The translations under genes were made by a program, and so were the position numbers. From assembly GCA_964035575.1 (NCBI GenBank), contig OZ037927.1, positions 806,001 through 870,000 on the forward strand: a stretch of 64,000 bases of DNA, written 5' to 3'. Position 1 is the first letter of the stretch. Every line of letters starts with the position of its first letter. The notes beneath the pieces are model-generated. The model did no database searches. It was not told the origin of the DNA and was given only the letters and a program-made list of their open reading frames with translations. Shown piece by piece: positions 33,421 through 45,122 of the stretch. Source of the stretch: Rhynchopus sp. YZ270_cl-10. Taxonomy: Eukaryota > Euglenozoa > Diplonemea > Diplonemida > Diplonemidae.

Positions 33421-36400
33421 TTAACTGTATATGTCGACTCTGTGCGACGTGGTCAGACGAATGACTTCGTCGGCAGCATTTTGCAGGAGCTCTTTTGTGA
33501 CCTTTCTGCAATGGGCCGGCTCCATGCTCGCCTTGCATGATGCAATAAAAACCGCGTTTTTAATGGATCCTGGCGACATCTGTTTCTGCGCGAATTCACT
33601 CAATTTGACGTCATCCGCAATCGGCGTGTCCTTGGGGAATGCCTTCTGCCACAGTTGCTCCCTCACCTCCGCAGGCGGGGTGCTGAATCGGATGCATGTT
33701 GAAACCTTTAGATCTGTGTACGTCACATCAACCACCCGGTCCGAATCGGTCCTCGCAATCAAAATAACCGGCCGTGTACACTTCCGTGCATGGTAAGTGA
33801 AAAGACTCACCATCTCCTCGGTCTCGTCAGAACGGCTGAGCAGGAACTGTGCTTCGTCAATAACAAGGATTGCTCCGGCCTTGGTCACCTCGGTGAAGAT
33901 CTGAGGGGGGTGGGGGGTGGTGGGGTGGAAATAAGGACAGCAGATAGTACACTTAGAGAACGTCTTGAAAGATGGTTCAATCTTTTATTTCCCAACCCAA
34001 CAATGATAAAGCGTGAAGAACAATAACTAAAAGCAAAGAATAATGAATTTGGGGTTTTTGTGAGGCACTTAACGAGTGTGCCGGCTCTGTGGCGTCACGG
34101 AGCCACCAACACTCCCCAGTCTTTTTCCTGCGCTTTCAGGAAAACTCGCTTATAGATGGCCATGAGACCCTCGCGAGTTACACAAAGAGGCCACCTGATT
34201 TTTACACCGCGCGTAAAGGCGCGTACAGGCCCGTATAGGCCAAACCTCACCCATTTTTCCCAGCCTTTACGCGCTATACGCGCCTATACGCGGGGTAAAA
34301 ATCAGGTGGAGAGGGGGGGAAAAGGAAAAAAAAAGAGTTGGTTCTCTGACTCTGGTTTTATACTGTTTTTTTTTTTAGATAAATTGGTGCCTTCTCCATA
34401 CCTTCTCTAGCGAGGCCGCTTTGATAGATCGCAGGTTGATGACCCTGAGGGAGTGTCCACACTCGTAGCCAATCGCCTCTGCAGCGAGCGACTTCCCCAC
34501 CCCTGTTGGGCCATAGAGAACGATCATGCAGCTCAGCTCGGACATCTCACCCTGCGCAGTGTGTGGGGGGAAAGGTACATTGAGTGGTGAGAGGGTGGTG
34601 TTGTTTCCAATTTCAGTTATGGGTGCATTTGTGTGATATCTAATAGGGGTAATTCTTGCGCAGAACAATGGCCCCCAGGGGTGATTCTGCAGATCCACTG
34701 TTAATCCATTTACTCTGAGACTTGCATGGCTTAAAGTCAACCTTTTTTTATTACAAAATCGTTTATCGTACAGCATTCTATTGTAAAAAAAAACCCCCCC
34801 TTTTTCTCCCTTTTCCAACCCAAAAGGTGACGGTCAGGTGGAGTATTATGTGTTTTAAAAATCAGGTTTTTTTTTAAATTGATCGTATGTCTTGTGCATA
34901 CCTGTCCGAACCCCCAGTTTGCTTGGATGTGTTTGCGTCCACGGTACATTGCGACCACATCATCCAGGTTCTTGCGTGTGGATGCGTCGAAGATACAGTC
35001 GTCGAGAGACTTCTTGGGGATGACCTGCTCGGGCTGGTTTAGGTCCTGTGTGTGTGTGTGGTGTGGATGAATGTGGTTATTTGTAGTTGTGTTTTGCAGT
35101 TTCGACAATCACCCCATCCGAGAACGGGTTCTGTACAACAAAGGTCGCCCCCGAAGGCTAATCAATTTCAAAGGTATAGATGCAGATCAAAAAATGAACA
35201 ATCTCTCTCTACAAAGACGATTGTTCGGGGGGAAAGTTTGTTTATTTTTTTGTTTTTGTTTTTGCTCCTCTGTTAGTATTTGTATTTCACGGATTGTCGG
35301 GGGGGTAACATTAAGATATTGTTTTGTCTATCAGCGTCGTCTCCTCTTTGAAAGAACCCCCACCCCACCCCACCCTCCACATACCTTATTGAAGAACGAC
35401 CTCAGCTGTGTTTTCGCCCCCGAGACAAAGTCTTCCATTCTGAGAAGCGGGTCTTCACTGCCTTCCTCTCGCGCAACGGCGTGGCTGATTGAGGTTAGCA
35501 GCGCGTTTTTGATGAGCCCACCACTGAGCTCATAGTCTGTCGCGAGGGTGCCGAAATCGACGTTGTCGGAGACACGGAGAGCTTCGGGGATGTGTTTACG
35601 CCATATTTCACAGCGCATGTGGTGGTCGGGGTTTGCGAATTCAATGGCAAGGGTGATGCGGCGGTTCATAGCTTCGTCTAGCGCGTATGCTTGGTTGGTC
35701 GCGAGGATCATGATCCCCGTGTACTTCTCCAGCTCCTGTAACAACGCCGGCAGCAAGGGATTCGCTTCTCTTGTCTCAAAGAAGGAATCACACTCATCAA
35801 AGAACACCACGGCATCATTCAGCTTCGCCTCCCGAAACACATACTTTAACAGCTCCGGCCGCCCGGCGTTCTTAATCTGTGTTAGCGCGACCACCAACAC
35901 CTTCTTCCCCATTTCCCTCGCAATCGCATTTGCGAGCATAGTTTTTCCTGTCCCAGATGGACCATAAAAAAGCAACACCAAACCGCTCCCGTATGACACC
36001 ACATCCTCCAGACCGACCCGCTTTTTGCAGCGTTGAAATGCGTCGTAGTTAGAGATAGTATTGAGGATGGTGTCTTTGTGGTTTTTGGGGAGAATGACGT
36101 TCTCGAGGGGAACCTTTGATGTGTAGAGCAGCGAGCCTTCGACGATTTCTGAAAACTCTGTGTCCAACCCCATAAGAGAATCAACCATTCTGCGGTCAAT
36201 ATCTACCGTGCATTCCATCAGTTCAGACGCCCCATAGGCCTTGGTATTGACGGTCAGCAGCCCATCCTGCAGCAGCCTTGCGCTCTTATAAAACATCTTT
36301 CTTCTCGACACTCTCTCCGGCAACGTCTCGCACAGAACGTACAGCAAATACCCCACAGTCGTCTCCCTCTGTGTATCCCCCCTCATCACATATTTTCCAT

Positions 36401-37838
36401 TCGCCGCAATCAATATATCATGACTCATAATATTCCCAACCAAAAGAAGGAGAACCATTTTTTCGAAATTTGAAAATCCTCGCTTTTTTTGAAGCTCCTC
36501 CATCCTGGGGTAGAATGGGTCAGGTGAGGCGCGGGTTTTTACCATGCGTTTTTCGATACGAAGTTTGAGCATCCGTTCCCGCCCTTTGAGTTCTCGGAGT
36601 TGCGATTCTTGTTTGGATTTTGGCATGACTGCGACTTCGGGGTCGTCGTCTTTCATATCAGATTCCGTTGTTCTCACCCGAATTTGTGTCGCAAGCAAAC
36701 GGAACACATCATCCAAATATTGTAAATCATTTTGATATGCCCCAGCATCTGTCGCAATATTCCCCCCATTCCAACCACTCTTATTATCATCCCCCTGCCA
36801 TGCAGGGAGCGTTCCCTCCTCCCCTTCCGGAAGGATAAACGGTTTGTCTTCTTCCTTTTCTTTTTCTTTTTCCTTCTCCTTCTCCTCCTCTGGGGGTGAG
36901 TCTACAGCAGGGTCCACCCTTCTCCGTTTTGTGGGTGGTTCGGTAGATTGGACGCCACCTTCGGATTCGTCATTACTCTCTTCATCACTCATTTCATTGC
37001 ATGGATCGGATTGGAGCAGCAGGCCTTCGCTTTGGACCAATTCTGAGAGGCAGGTTTTGTCGATTTTGAGATACGACATTTCGGAGAGTTTTACATGGTA
37101 GAGGGCGGAGACGACTTCTTCGGGCATAGTGAGAGTGGCGTTGGTGGCAATGCGTTTTATCCGTCCCATATGCGAATCGTTCAGACCTATCAAGCCTTGT
37201 TTAAAGTGCTCCCTTTCGTCGCCAAGGAAGTGAAGAAACTCATGGCTGTTCATCTCGCAGTAATGCGCCATATTGCTCACAGTCGGCCTCAAATCAGTAT
37301 TGCTCCGAAAATGCACCCCACCATAACACAACAAAATAAAAATATACGCTCGCACCTCAACCCTCGCCAGCTGCAGTTCTTTGCACATTCTCAACACCAT
37401 TGGGAGTTTTGCCATTTTTGATAGCTTCGTTTTGACCAAAGACATGATAATATCTTGCAATGTCCTAGCGGCTTTTACTACAGCGCGGTGGGTGATACCG
37501 AGAGCAGTCATTTCACGGACGATAATTTCTGGAAAGGCACCGGATCTACACCCATAAGTCTGTTGTTGAGCGACGTGACCTAATTCGAGAAGTTTTAGAT
37601 ATGCAATATCAGAAGGGAAAGCCGCTGAGGAATCGGTCTCCCGCAGGACAGGGAAGATGCGGACCATGAAGATCGACTCCACAAACTCAGCGACAGTCTC
37701 GCCGACAAGCGTCGTGAACAGCACCACGCACTGCCCTGCGCCGGCGGGAACGTCGTGGTGCTGCTGCATCACGCAGCCCGCCTCCTGGTCGGCAGGGATG
37801 ACAGGCCCTGGAGGGGCCACCGCTTCGCCTTCCACCAT
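33421..37838 (-). CDS. Tandem AAA ATPase (two AAA modules), four exons
   Basis: Exons 37838-35385, 35045-34902, 34551-34402 and 33900-33421; 1,075 residues; donors GTATGT, GTATGC, GTATGG; all phase 0. N-terminal region about 1-290 is helical with no known domain. An acidic/Lys-Glu-rich linker with a TKRRRV nuclear-localisation-like motif spans about 290-350. AAA module 1: Walker A GPSGTGKT near 625, Walker B VVFFDECD near 677, sensor ATNQA, and an arginine-finger NRR. AAA module 2: Walker A GPTGVGKS near 880, Walker B ILVIDEAQ near 927, with ARTDSDR after it. The order resembles CDC48-class remodellers, but sequence outside the motifs is divergent. Residue choices suggest both sites can bind ATP. 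I infer a protein-unfolding or complex-remodelling role, possibly nuclear. Introns carry repeat J and a MITE. Confidence 0.85.
34191..34309. mobile_element. 119-bp MITE in intron 3 of the AAA gene, 5-bp TSD
   Basis: TIR CCACCTGATTTTTAC / GTAAAAATCAGGTGG, with GCGCGTA and TACGCGC motifs inside. Target duplication AGAGG at 34186-34190 and 34310-34314. A related end lies at 63083-63143. Confidence 0.85.
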
Positions 37839-38226
37839 CTCTTGTGGTGTATTGTTTTGTGTAGAATGAGTACAAAAGGGAGGGGAGGAGGAGGGGGAGG
37901 GAGGGGAAAAAAACAAAGACCCTCCTCTGAAGAAGATAGGTGGGGGAGGAGGGGAGGAGAAGAAGAAAAAAAAACTGTGGTTGTTGATGCAGGCACACCT
38001 CCGACTGACCCACTATACGATGCCAGCCATTCCGGATGAAAGCACAAGAAATGAAATAATAGTTTATAAGATGATCCTAAGCTCTCGTGCTTAGTACCTT
38101 TAGAAATGTTGATAAGAGTAAACCTCTTGTCAGCTTGGGAAAAAAAAATGTGAGTTGAAATACAAGCGGAGGGGGAATTCCGTTTTTTTCTTTTTCTTCC
38201 TTTGTTCTGGCAAATGCATTTTACTT

Positions 38227-38258
<32 letters not shown>

Positions 38259-38867
38259 GCGAGTGGGATGATGGGCAACGTCCCCTTCCCATTCTCGAAA
38301 CTGCATTGTTCTCCCTCTTCTGCCCCCACAGCAAATATCGGCAGAAACCCTGCTTGAAGAAGGGGGCTCAGAAGGAACCTCTCACATACAGAACATGAGG
38401 AAAAAAAAGTTGACTTGAAATACAAAGCCCTCTCGTGAACAGTGTACCTTAGTACAAATGACCGGGTGTATCGGGGGTACCATGCAGTCCTACAATACAT
38501 TTCGTGGTTTACATCTGATATGTGTGTGCTACTCCCGCTTCCACTCGCCAGTATGAACGGAGATCACTGCAAACACAGGGACATGAATCCTGATGTAGGG
38601 TCCAAAAAAAGTGAAATCATTCCTTCTTAGTTGTTGATACAGGCACACCTCCGACTGACCTACTGTACGCCAGCCCCTGATGAAAGCACAAAATACCAAT
38701 AAGAAACACAAAAAAAAGCCCCCCCACAGGGGTACACAAATACATTTTGAACACAAAAAAAATGTTTGAAACTGTAGTTGTTGATGCAGGCACATCTCCA
38801 ATCCACTTGTACGACGCCAGCTATCCGGGATGAAAGCACATTTTTTTAGATTCATTTTTGAAAGAGC
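37839..38867. other. Spacer between the AAA and PPR genes, rich in repeat E
   Basis: Pyrimidine-rich minus strand upstream of the AAA start (37862-37950). Repeat E at 37976-38051, 38629-38698 and 38772-38842; hairpin C at 38062-38100; repeat D at 38411-38522 running directly into a TGCTACTCCCG phrase also seen at 10015, 32170 and 55378. No gene. Confidence 0.65.
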
Positions 38868-40277
38868 CTACCCCTCCTCTCCATCCCACCTCCGCTCCCG
38901 CAACGGCCTCCACAGGCTCTGTGCATCAGCACGCATCGCCTTCCCTTCGTTCGCCCTTCGAGTTTCCCCCGACACAATCGCCATCTCCTCTGCGGGGTGC
39001 GGTGCACAGTCCATCCCACCCCCTGCTTTAGTTGCCTCCAGCTTTAGCTGCGGGATGACATCATGATGAGCGGGAGGGGGTGAATCAAGAGTATGCATTC
39101 GTCCGATAAGACCTGTTGCCTTCTCCGCATATTCCCTCATATACTTTGATTCAGGGAGGTACCGGGCCGCTACATGAGATCGATATTCTTTATAAAGTGA
39201 AATAGCACGCCGTTCACAGCCCTTCGCTTTTTGGTATACTTTCATGAGAGCACACCATGTGTACAACCCGTCTACCCCTGCGGCACGTGCCATGGCAAAT
39301 GCAGCTTCGGCTCGTTGCAGTGCTGCACCGCGTTTGCCTTTGCAGTGTAGCATTTCCCTCATGGCAACGATGTACGCAACGAACGCGTCGGTTCCGAGAG
39401 ACGTCTGTTTCATGTGAACGTCAATATTGTCTAAATCCCCGAGAGAGCCGTAGATTATCATCATAATGCTATGTGTCGCTTCTGTAGGTGCAACACCATT
39501 GTCCTGCATGATAGTGAGGATACGACGTGCGTCGGAAACCGATTTTTGCTTTCTGCAGACATGAATCGCAGCGTTGTAGTGATTGGCATTCGGGATATGC
39601 CCGTCGGATTTCATTTCTGTCAAAATGCTGACCGCTATTCGAGGGACAATTAAACATTGTAGCAGGTTCAGGTAGACAGTTGGGGTTCGAAATGGGCGCC
39701 GAATTTTGTTGTATAGCCGCAACGCATCGGTCTGGGAACGTTTCACTGCAGCGAGGCAACGGAGCTCCATAACGCATATATCGCTTTCCTTCCAGTTCTT
39801 CCGCTTCTTCACCCACTCCAGGGCAAGGTCTCGGTTGCTTGCGCGGGCATAGGCTTTGGACACAATCTCACAGGTTACGTCGTCATGCTGTACTTCATTC
39901 TTGGCCATCTCCCTCAAAATGTGCTCCATAAACGCAATCCCTCCGGAATGTGCAACCAAGGAAAGACATGTGTTATAGGTGTTTCTCCCAACCTTCGCCT
40001 GATCAGGGTGCGACCGGAGGAGGTGCAACGCGTCAGCGAGGGTCCTCCACCGCCTTCTGCCGCCCTGATAATCCTGCCGTCTGCGGAGTGCTGGGGCACC
40101 ACCCTGTTTGAGACGGCCCTGGCTTTCCCAGACCCGGCGGATGAATTTGCTACACTCCCGATCAGAATAGACCCTCCCCGGGGAGTCCTCATGCCCCAAC
40201 AGCGTGTCCCCAAGGGCAGTAACAGTAGTAGACCAAGAGCCCATGCATCGTACCGCACCCTTCAGCGCCCGTCTCAT
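38868..40277 (-). CDS. Pentatricopeptide repeat (PPR) protein
   Basis: Single exon, 469 residues. Helical-hairpin repeats run from about residue 75 to 385: GRNTYNTCLSLVAHSGGI, HDDVTCEIVSKAYARASN, TPTVYLNLLQCLI, NANHYNAAIHVCRKQKS, and APTEATHSIMMIIYGSLGD are P-type PPR units of roughly 35 residues. The first 20 residues (MRRALKGAVRCMGSW) are basic and suit a mitochondrial presequence. Such proteins bind organelle RNA in stability, processing or translation. The C-terminal 80 residues are low-complexity and charged. Upstream of the start, a GATGTAAACCAC phrase matches the end of repeat D in reverse, so the 5' leader may include repeat sequence. Confidence 0.87.
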   Translation of the reverse strand: MRRALKGAVRCMGSWSTTVTALGDTLLGHEDSPGRVYSDRECSKFIRRVWESQGRLKQGGAPALRRRQDYQGGRRRWRTLADALHLLRSHPDQAKVGRNTYNTCLSLVAHSGGIAFMEHILREMAKNEVQHDDVTCEIVSKAYARASNRDLALEWVKKRKNWKESDICVMELRCLAAVKRSQTDALRLYNKIRRPFRTPTVYLNLLQCLIVPRIAVSILTEMKSDGHIPNANHYNAAIHVCRKQKSVSDARRILTIMQDNGVAPTEATHSIMMIIYGSLGDLDNIDVHMKQTSLGTDAFVAYIVAMREMLHCKGKRGAALQRAEAAFAMARAAGVDGLYTWCALMKVYQKAKGCERRAISLYKEYRSHVAARYLPESKYMREYAEKATGLIGRMHTLDSPPPAHHDVIPQLKLEATKAGGGMDCAPHPAEEMAIVSGETRRANEGKAMRADAQSLWRPLRERRWDGEEG

Positions 40278-40617
40278 GCTAGGTGGTTTACATCAGAGGA
40301 GAGCGTGACACCGACACACTCTTGTCTTATGGGGGGGGAGTCCTCCCCCCGCTTTCTGTGGGAAGAGGAAAAAAAATGGGTTGGGAAAGTGCTGGGGTTG
40401 GTGGGGTTGCAGGTAGGGGTTCTCAAAAAGGGGGAAATGGTGCTAAAAAGGAAAAAAAAAAGTGATTTCCCTTCCCTCTCAAGGGTCTCACTCCAGAACA
40501 GCAGGTTACCCTCGGAATTTTTTTTTCCCCTCCCGAAAAGTTGCGGATCTACTTTGTGGCGTTTTCTCTTTGACTGCATTGTTCTGTTGGTTCCAGAGGC
40601 TTTTAGATTAGGAGATC
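40278..40617. other. Short spacer without gene
   Basis: GC-mixed sequence with G and A homopolymers; no coding or structural signal beyond the repeat-D fragment at 40284-40300. Confidence 0.4.
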
Positions 40618-41455
40618 TATTTGCGGTTAACCTGGCCTGGAAGAGAAAGCCATTTCCCCTTTAAAAATGCGAGAGAAAAGCCATCTGCAGCAAAAGGCGT
40701 TATCATTGAGATCTTGGAGGGTTTGAGAGCTTTTCTCTGGAGGATGTGCAGAGATACAAACGTCATTGACGACAAAGTTGGAGAAGTTCCGTTCCCACCT
40801 TCCTTTCCAGGGGGGGTCATCCGTACTCCTCCTCCTTTGCAGCGATATCGAAGCAGAGCATCGCTCTTCTGAACACTGCAAAGAAGATGAGAAAAAAAAA
40901 AAAATGCTCACCGATTTCCGGAAGAAGGAGTGACGACGATGTCTGGACTGAGTGCGAATAACCTGCGTTTCTGCCCACCCACCCCTCCACCAACGACTCC
41001 ATCGAGGCTATCGAGGACTATGGGGACTGTCAGTCACCTATCGCGAATCGGATTCCAATGAAAGCCCAATCCTAACTGTCTTGCTTTCATTGCCAACCTT
41101 CCTCCACAAACGCAAGCGCACAACGACCTTGGCCTGGATGAAGTTCCAGACGGAAGAGGACATGCCCCGCGGACGTGCGAACATGGCACCACACACGTAT
41201 GAAGCACAAAGTGTCTGCACAGGATCATGCCTATGAAGAAGGCAGCACAGATCCGTAGGTCCTTTCGAGCAACCGTTTTGAAGGAGGATCTGCAGGAAAA
41301 CGGGAAAGAGAGAGAGAGGACATCCCCCCACCCCACCCCACCCCATCCCATCCCCTTTCTATACACCCCAATCACAGTAGAGGCGGACAGATCAGATACG
41401 GTCATATGGGTCCGATCTAAACCTGAAATCTGTGAACAGCAGACAATCATATAGA
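40618..41455 (+). pseudogene. Probable decayed protein gene, plus strand
   Basis: Several short frames with natural-looking protein composition follow one another in different phases: 40660-40830 (VIIEILEGLRAFLWRMCRD), about 40960-41085 (STNDSIEAIEDYGDCQ) and 41230-41300 (MKKAAQIRRSFRATVLKEDL). They read on the plus strand, opposite to all confident genes. The minus strand is also open in places and has a TTTTCCTGCAG acceptor-like site near 41303, so a minus-strand exon is an alternative. No family is recognised. The exact extent is a guess. Confidence 0.3.
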
Positions 41456-41639
41456 CAAAAAAAAAAATCAGCGAAATGCAGATTTTTGAATACCCAAAAA
41501 AAAGAAGAAAAAGGAAATGGGAGGAAATAAGTTATTGCTGCAGGCACACCACCCTCCGACTGACCCACTGTACGATGCCAGGAATCGATGCGGCAAACAA
41601 CTAAAAAATAATGCAACCATCCCCTTAACCCACCCCCTT

Positions 41640-42722
41640 CCTCCTCTGATGTAGAAGGCCCCCTCTCGGCATCAAAATCCCTCTGTGCACAAGAAACGCC
41701 AGCTGTGCTGTGAAAACGGGCCTCCAGGTATTACAACTACCAGGACAAACGAGTCGGGAGTCGGTCTTATTTACACGCTTGGCCCCCCTCACTCCCCCCT
41801 CCTCCCACACACCGCTTCACCACCCCTCTTCCGACCCGTTCTCAGCAGAAAGCTTTTCGTGTACATCTCGCAGCCTAGCGTGCATGGAGGGGGCCAGTTT
41901 GCACGCCGCCTTATCCACAGTGTGGCGTGCCAGCAGCTCCGCCATCTGCACAACAGCCTCTAGCTCCAGAAGGTGGGGGGACTCATGCTGTGGTGCTGTG
42001 GAGGATATGCAGAAGGCCCCCTCGGAATCAAAGTCTTCTGCACACAAGCACGCCAGCTGCGCTGCGAACCGGGCCTCCAGGTATCCCAACCACCAGGACA
42101 CACCCCCCCTCACTCCCTCTCCTCCCACACACCGCTTCACCACCCCTCTTCCGACCCGTTCTCAGCAGAAAGCTTTTCGTGTACATCTCGCAGCCTAGCG
42201 TGCATGGAAGGGGCCAGTTTGCACGCCGCCTTATCCACAGTGTGGCGTGCCAGCAGCTCCGCCATCTGCACAACAGCCTCTAGCTCCAGAAGGTGGGGGG
42301 ACTCATGCTGTGGTGCTGTGGAGGATATGCAGAAGGCCCCCTCAGAGTCAAAGTCCTCTGCACACAAGCACGCCAGCTGCGCTGCGAAACGGGCCTCCAT
42401 CCCAACCACCAGGACACACCCCCCCTCACTCCCCCCCTCCTCCCACACACCGCTTCACCACCCCTCTTCCGACCCGTTCTCAGCAGAAAGCTTTTCGTGT
42501 ACATCTCGCAGCCTAGCGTGCATGGAAGGGGCCAGTTTGCACGCCGCCTTATCCACAGTGTGGCGTGCCAGCAGCTCCGCCATCTGCACAACAGCCTCTA
42601 GCTCCAGAAGGTGGGGGGACTCATGCTGTGGTGCTGTGGAGGATATGCAGAAGGCCCCCTCAGAGTCAAAGTCCTCTGAACACAAGCACACCAGCTGCGC
42701 TGCGAACCGGGCCTCCAGGTAT
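41640..42722 (-). repeat. Tandem duplication (period about 319 bp) of a gene's 3' end
   Basis: The last 270-odd bases of the ARM/HEAT-like CDS (through stop and a short tail) are repeated: unit starts align at 42459, 42141 and 41821 (periods 318 and 320), with a degenerate partial fourth copy at about 41640-41755. Units are over 95 percent alike by eye; one has a 5-nt loss in GGATACCTGG. Each downstream copy keeps the same frame ending ENGSEEGW and stop, although the period is not a multiple of three. Confidence 0.93.
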
Positions 42723-43417
42723 CCCAACCACCAGGACACACCCCCCTCTTTCCCCCTCCCCTCTTCTTCCTTTTCCCCTTCCACCACCCCGTGGAACCCC
42801 GCCGCCAGCAGAGCCACCAACACCGCGAGGATCGCCGCCCGCAACCGATCGCTCCCCGCCCCCCCGCCCATCACCGCATCCCGCAAAAACGCCACCACCG
42901 TCGCGTTTGCTGCAAACACCTCCACGAAGTAGTCTCTGGTTTCCTCATTGTCTAGAAGATACCCCGCATACTCCATACACGCTGACAACGTATACACATC
43001 CTGTTGCGTGTCAATCGTAAAGAGAAGCGCCTGGGCAACGTTTGAAAGGGTTTTGGGTGGCCAAACCCCTCCGGTGGTGTGGACAGTGAGGAGAGCCTCC
43101 CAGGCAAGCTCCTTCGCACGGGGTGAGGTGTCCTCATGGAGTAGGAGTAGCAGCACCACATCGCCCCCTCCGCACGCAAAGAAGCTCTCTGCTGCAGGAG
43201 ACGACGCCCCCATTGTAGCCATCATCTTCAGTGTCTCAAGGTCCCCCAATTCGCAGGCCCGTGCACGCCCTTCGACCACAGCGTGCCGTTCGTCCTCTGC
43301 CGGCAGGGAGGCCACCTGGTATGCAGTCATATCCAATGCAGCGCTTGACAGCCGGGTGTCAAAGCTTAGCAAGCCTTCGACCAGGTTCATAGCATATTCA
43401 TCCCAGTGGTCATCCAT
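42455..43417 (-). CDS. ARM/HEAT-like helical-repeat protein of unknown function
   Basis: 320-residue frame, ATG at 43415-43417, stop at 42455-42457. Composition is Leu/Ala-rich helical, with pairs such as ELAWEALLTVHTTGG and VYTLSACMEYAGYLLDNEETRDYFVEVFAANATVVAFLRDAV that look like ARM or HEAT repeats. A low-complexity Glu/Gly linker (about residues 210-230) separates a C-terminal block (YLEARFAAQLVCLCSEDFDSEGAF to the end), which is the block repeated in tandem downstream. It could interact with other proteins as a scaffold; no specific function is claimed. The upstream minus strand is pyrimidine-rich, then CAACAATAATTTCCACACACC. Splicing into the downstream repeat copies cannot be excluded. 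Confidence 0.7.
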   Translation of the reverse strand: MDDHWDEYAMNLVEGLLSFDTRLSSAALDMTAYQVASLPAEDERHAVVEGRARACELGDLETLKMMATMGASSPAAESFFACGGGDVVLLLLLHEDTSPRAKELAWEALLTVHTTGGVWPPKTLSNVAQALLFTIDTQQDVYTLSACMEYAGYLLDNEETRDYFVEVFAANATVVAFLRDAVMGGGAGSDRLRAAILAVLVALLAAGFHGVVEGEKEEEGRGKEGGVSWWLGYLEARFAAQLVCLCSEDFDSEGAFCISSTAPQHESPHLLELEAVVQMAELLARHTVDKAACKLAPSMHARLRDVHEKLSAENGSEEGW

Positions 43418-43539
43418 GGTGTGTGGAAATTATTGTTGGAAAAAAAGAGGGAGAAAAAACAAAGGGGGGTTTTTTGTGTGTCTGCTATCATGGTGGTGTT
43501 GGAGGGGAAGAGGCGTTGAGGATTCAGAGGTCAGCAAGG

Positions 43540-43647
43540 TTAGTCCAGCTCAGAGAGCTGGACCGCGCACCGTGCGGCAACGTGTTGTATGCATAGTACG
43601 ATGAACACCATCTGGGACTCCGCCACGGTGCGGTCGAGCGCTCTGAG
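43540..43647 (-). CDS. Candidate terminal exon of an unidentified minus-strand gene
   Basis: TTTTACTTCAG is followed by a 35-codon frame (LRALDRTVAESQMVFIVLCI ... QLSELD) and TAA. Codon use is GC-rich at third positions, like the confident genes. Its upstream exon was not found; the next 3.4 kb are mostly repeats. It ends 120 bp before the ARM/HEAT gene starts, so it belongs to a different transcript. Confidence 0.5.
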   Translation of the reverse strand, partial: LRALDRTVAESQMVFIVLCIQHVAARCAVQLSELD

Positions 43648-45122
43648 CTGAAGTAAAAGGGGAGACTCAATTAGAGAGGGGTTGTAAGTTTGTAATGTAA
43701 AGGGGGTTGGTTTGTTTGCTTTTTTTTAGATTTTTTTTTGCAGTTTTTTTTGTTTTTTTTTTGTGTTTTTTTTTTGTTTTTTTTTTTTTGAGCTTTTTTT
43801 AAAAAAATATACGTACAAACCATACCATCCCACCCCACATCCACCCTGCATTTTCTCTCAATGCTACTATCAAACTAGTGCTACAAATAACACTTTGCTG
43901 AAGACAATTCACTTTTTTCTTTTTTTCCCCCATTTTTTTTGGTCGCCTCGACAATCACCTAAGAAACCACCTTGTTGGGTAACTAGACGACTGTCCTTGC
44001 CCTTTTTTTTTGCTTTTTTTTTTTTTTTTTTGTTTTATTTTTTTTTCCCCACCTCTCCTCCCCCCCCTTTTCCCCTTGGATTAGATTTTCTTTGTCCAAT
44101 TTTCAACACACAGTTTTCCAATAACCACCACTCACATTTCCCCATTTATCCCCTCCTTTTTTTTGAAAATAACGTAAAAAAAACCCCCCCCCCGAAGGTA
44201 GTGTTGAAATGAAGAATAAAAAAAAACATGAATGAAAATTGTACCATTTACTTATATCTTGGTCTTTTGTTTTGCTTTGAAAGGCGGGGGGATTTTGGTG
44301 GTTGGGTGGTCGGTAAAGAAAGAAAAAAAAATCTCTTTTTTTTACTTGAAATACAAAGCCCTCTCGTGACAGTGTACCAACAAAAAAACTCATATAGGGG
44401 AACCCCCAGTAAAATAAATGTGAAGAAAAAAAAAAAAAGCAAAAAAATAAAAATTGTTTCATAAACTTTCACATCAATAGGTAGAGTTGAAATAACAGCC
44501 CTTTTCGTGAGCAGTGTACCTTTTGGTACAATAACCGGCTGTACCGGGGGAGGTGGACACCCCCCAACCATGCAGTCCTACAATCCATTTCGTGGTTTAC
44601 ATCTGACCAAAGAAGAGAAAGTACATAAAGGATGTTCTAGAGAAAGATACATCCAATTTGTGTATTTGTTGCACAAAAAAATAATAAAAATGTGAAAAGA
44701 AAAAAGAGAGAAAAAAAAAACAAGTAAAAAATATGGCATCACTCCTGTGGCCGTGATTGAGAAATATGCTTTTATGTTTTGCTTTGTTTTTTTTTTTTTG
44801 TGAAGGGGATGGGAATGTATATTTTTTGCTTTTTTTTTTGTTTCTCTTTCTCTGTCATCTGTTGAGGAATAGTGTGAGGCAACTGTGAAGGTGCTGAACT
44901 GAACTATACGTCTCGGTTCCAATTACCCGCAAACCCGCAATAAAAGAGAGAAAAAAAAAAGAGAGAGAAAAGATTAGAACGCTACAGTCTCATGAAGATA
45001 GTGAGACTGACAGCACATCTAAAATGAAACAACAAAAAAAAAACCGGAGGGTGGGGGATTGGAAAGAATAAAGCAAAAGACCTTTGAGGGGAAAACACAA
45101 CACAGAAAGGGGTGGGGTTTGG

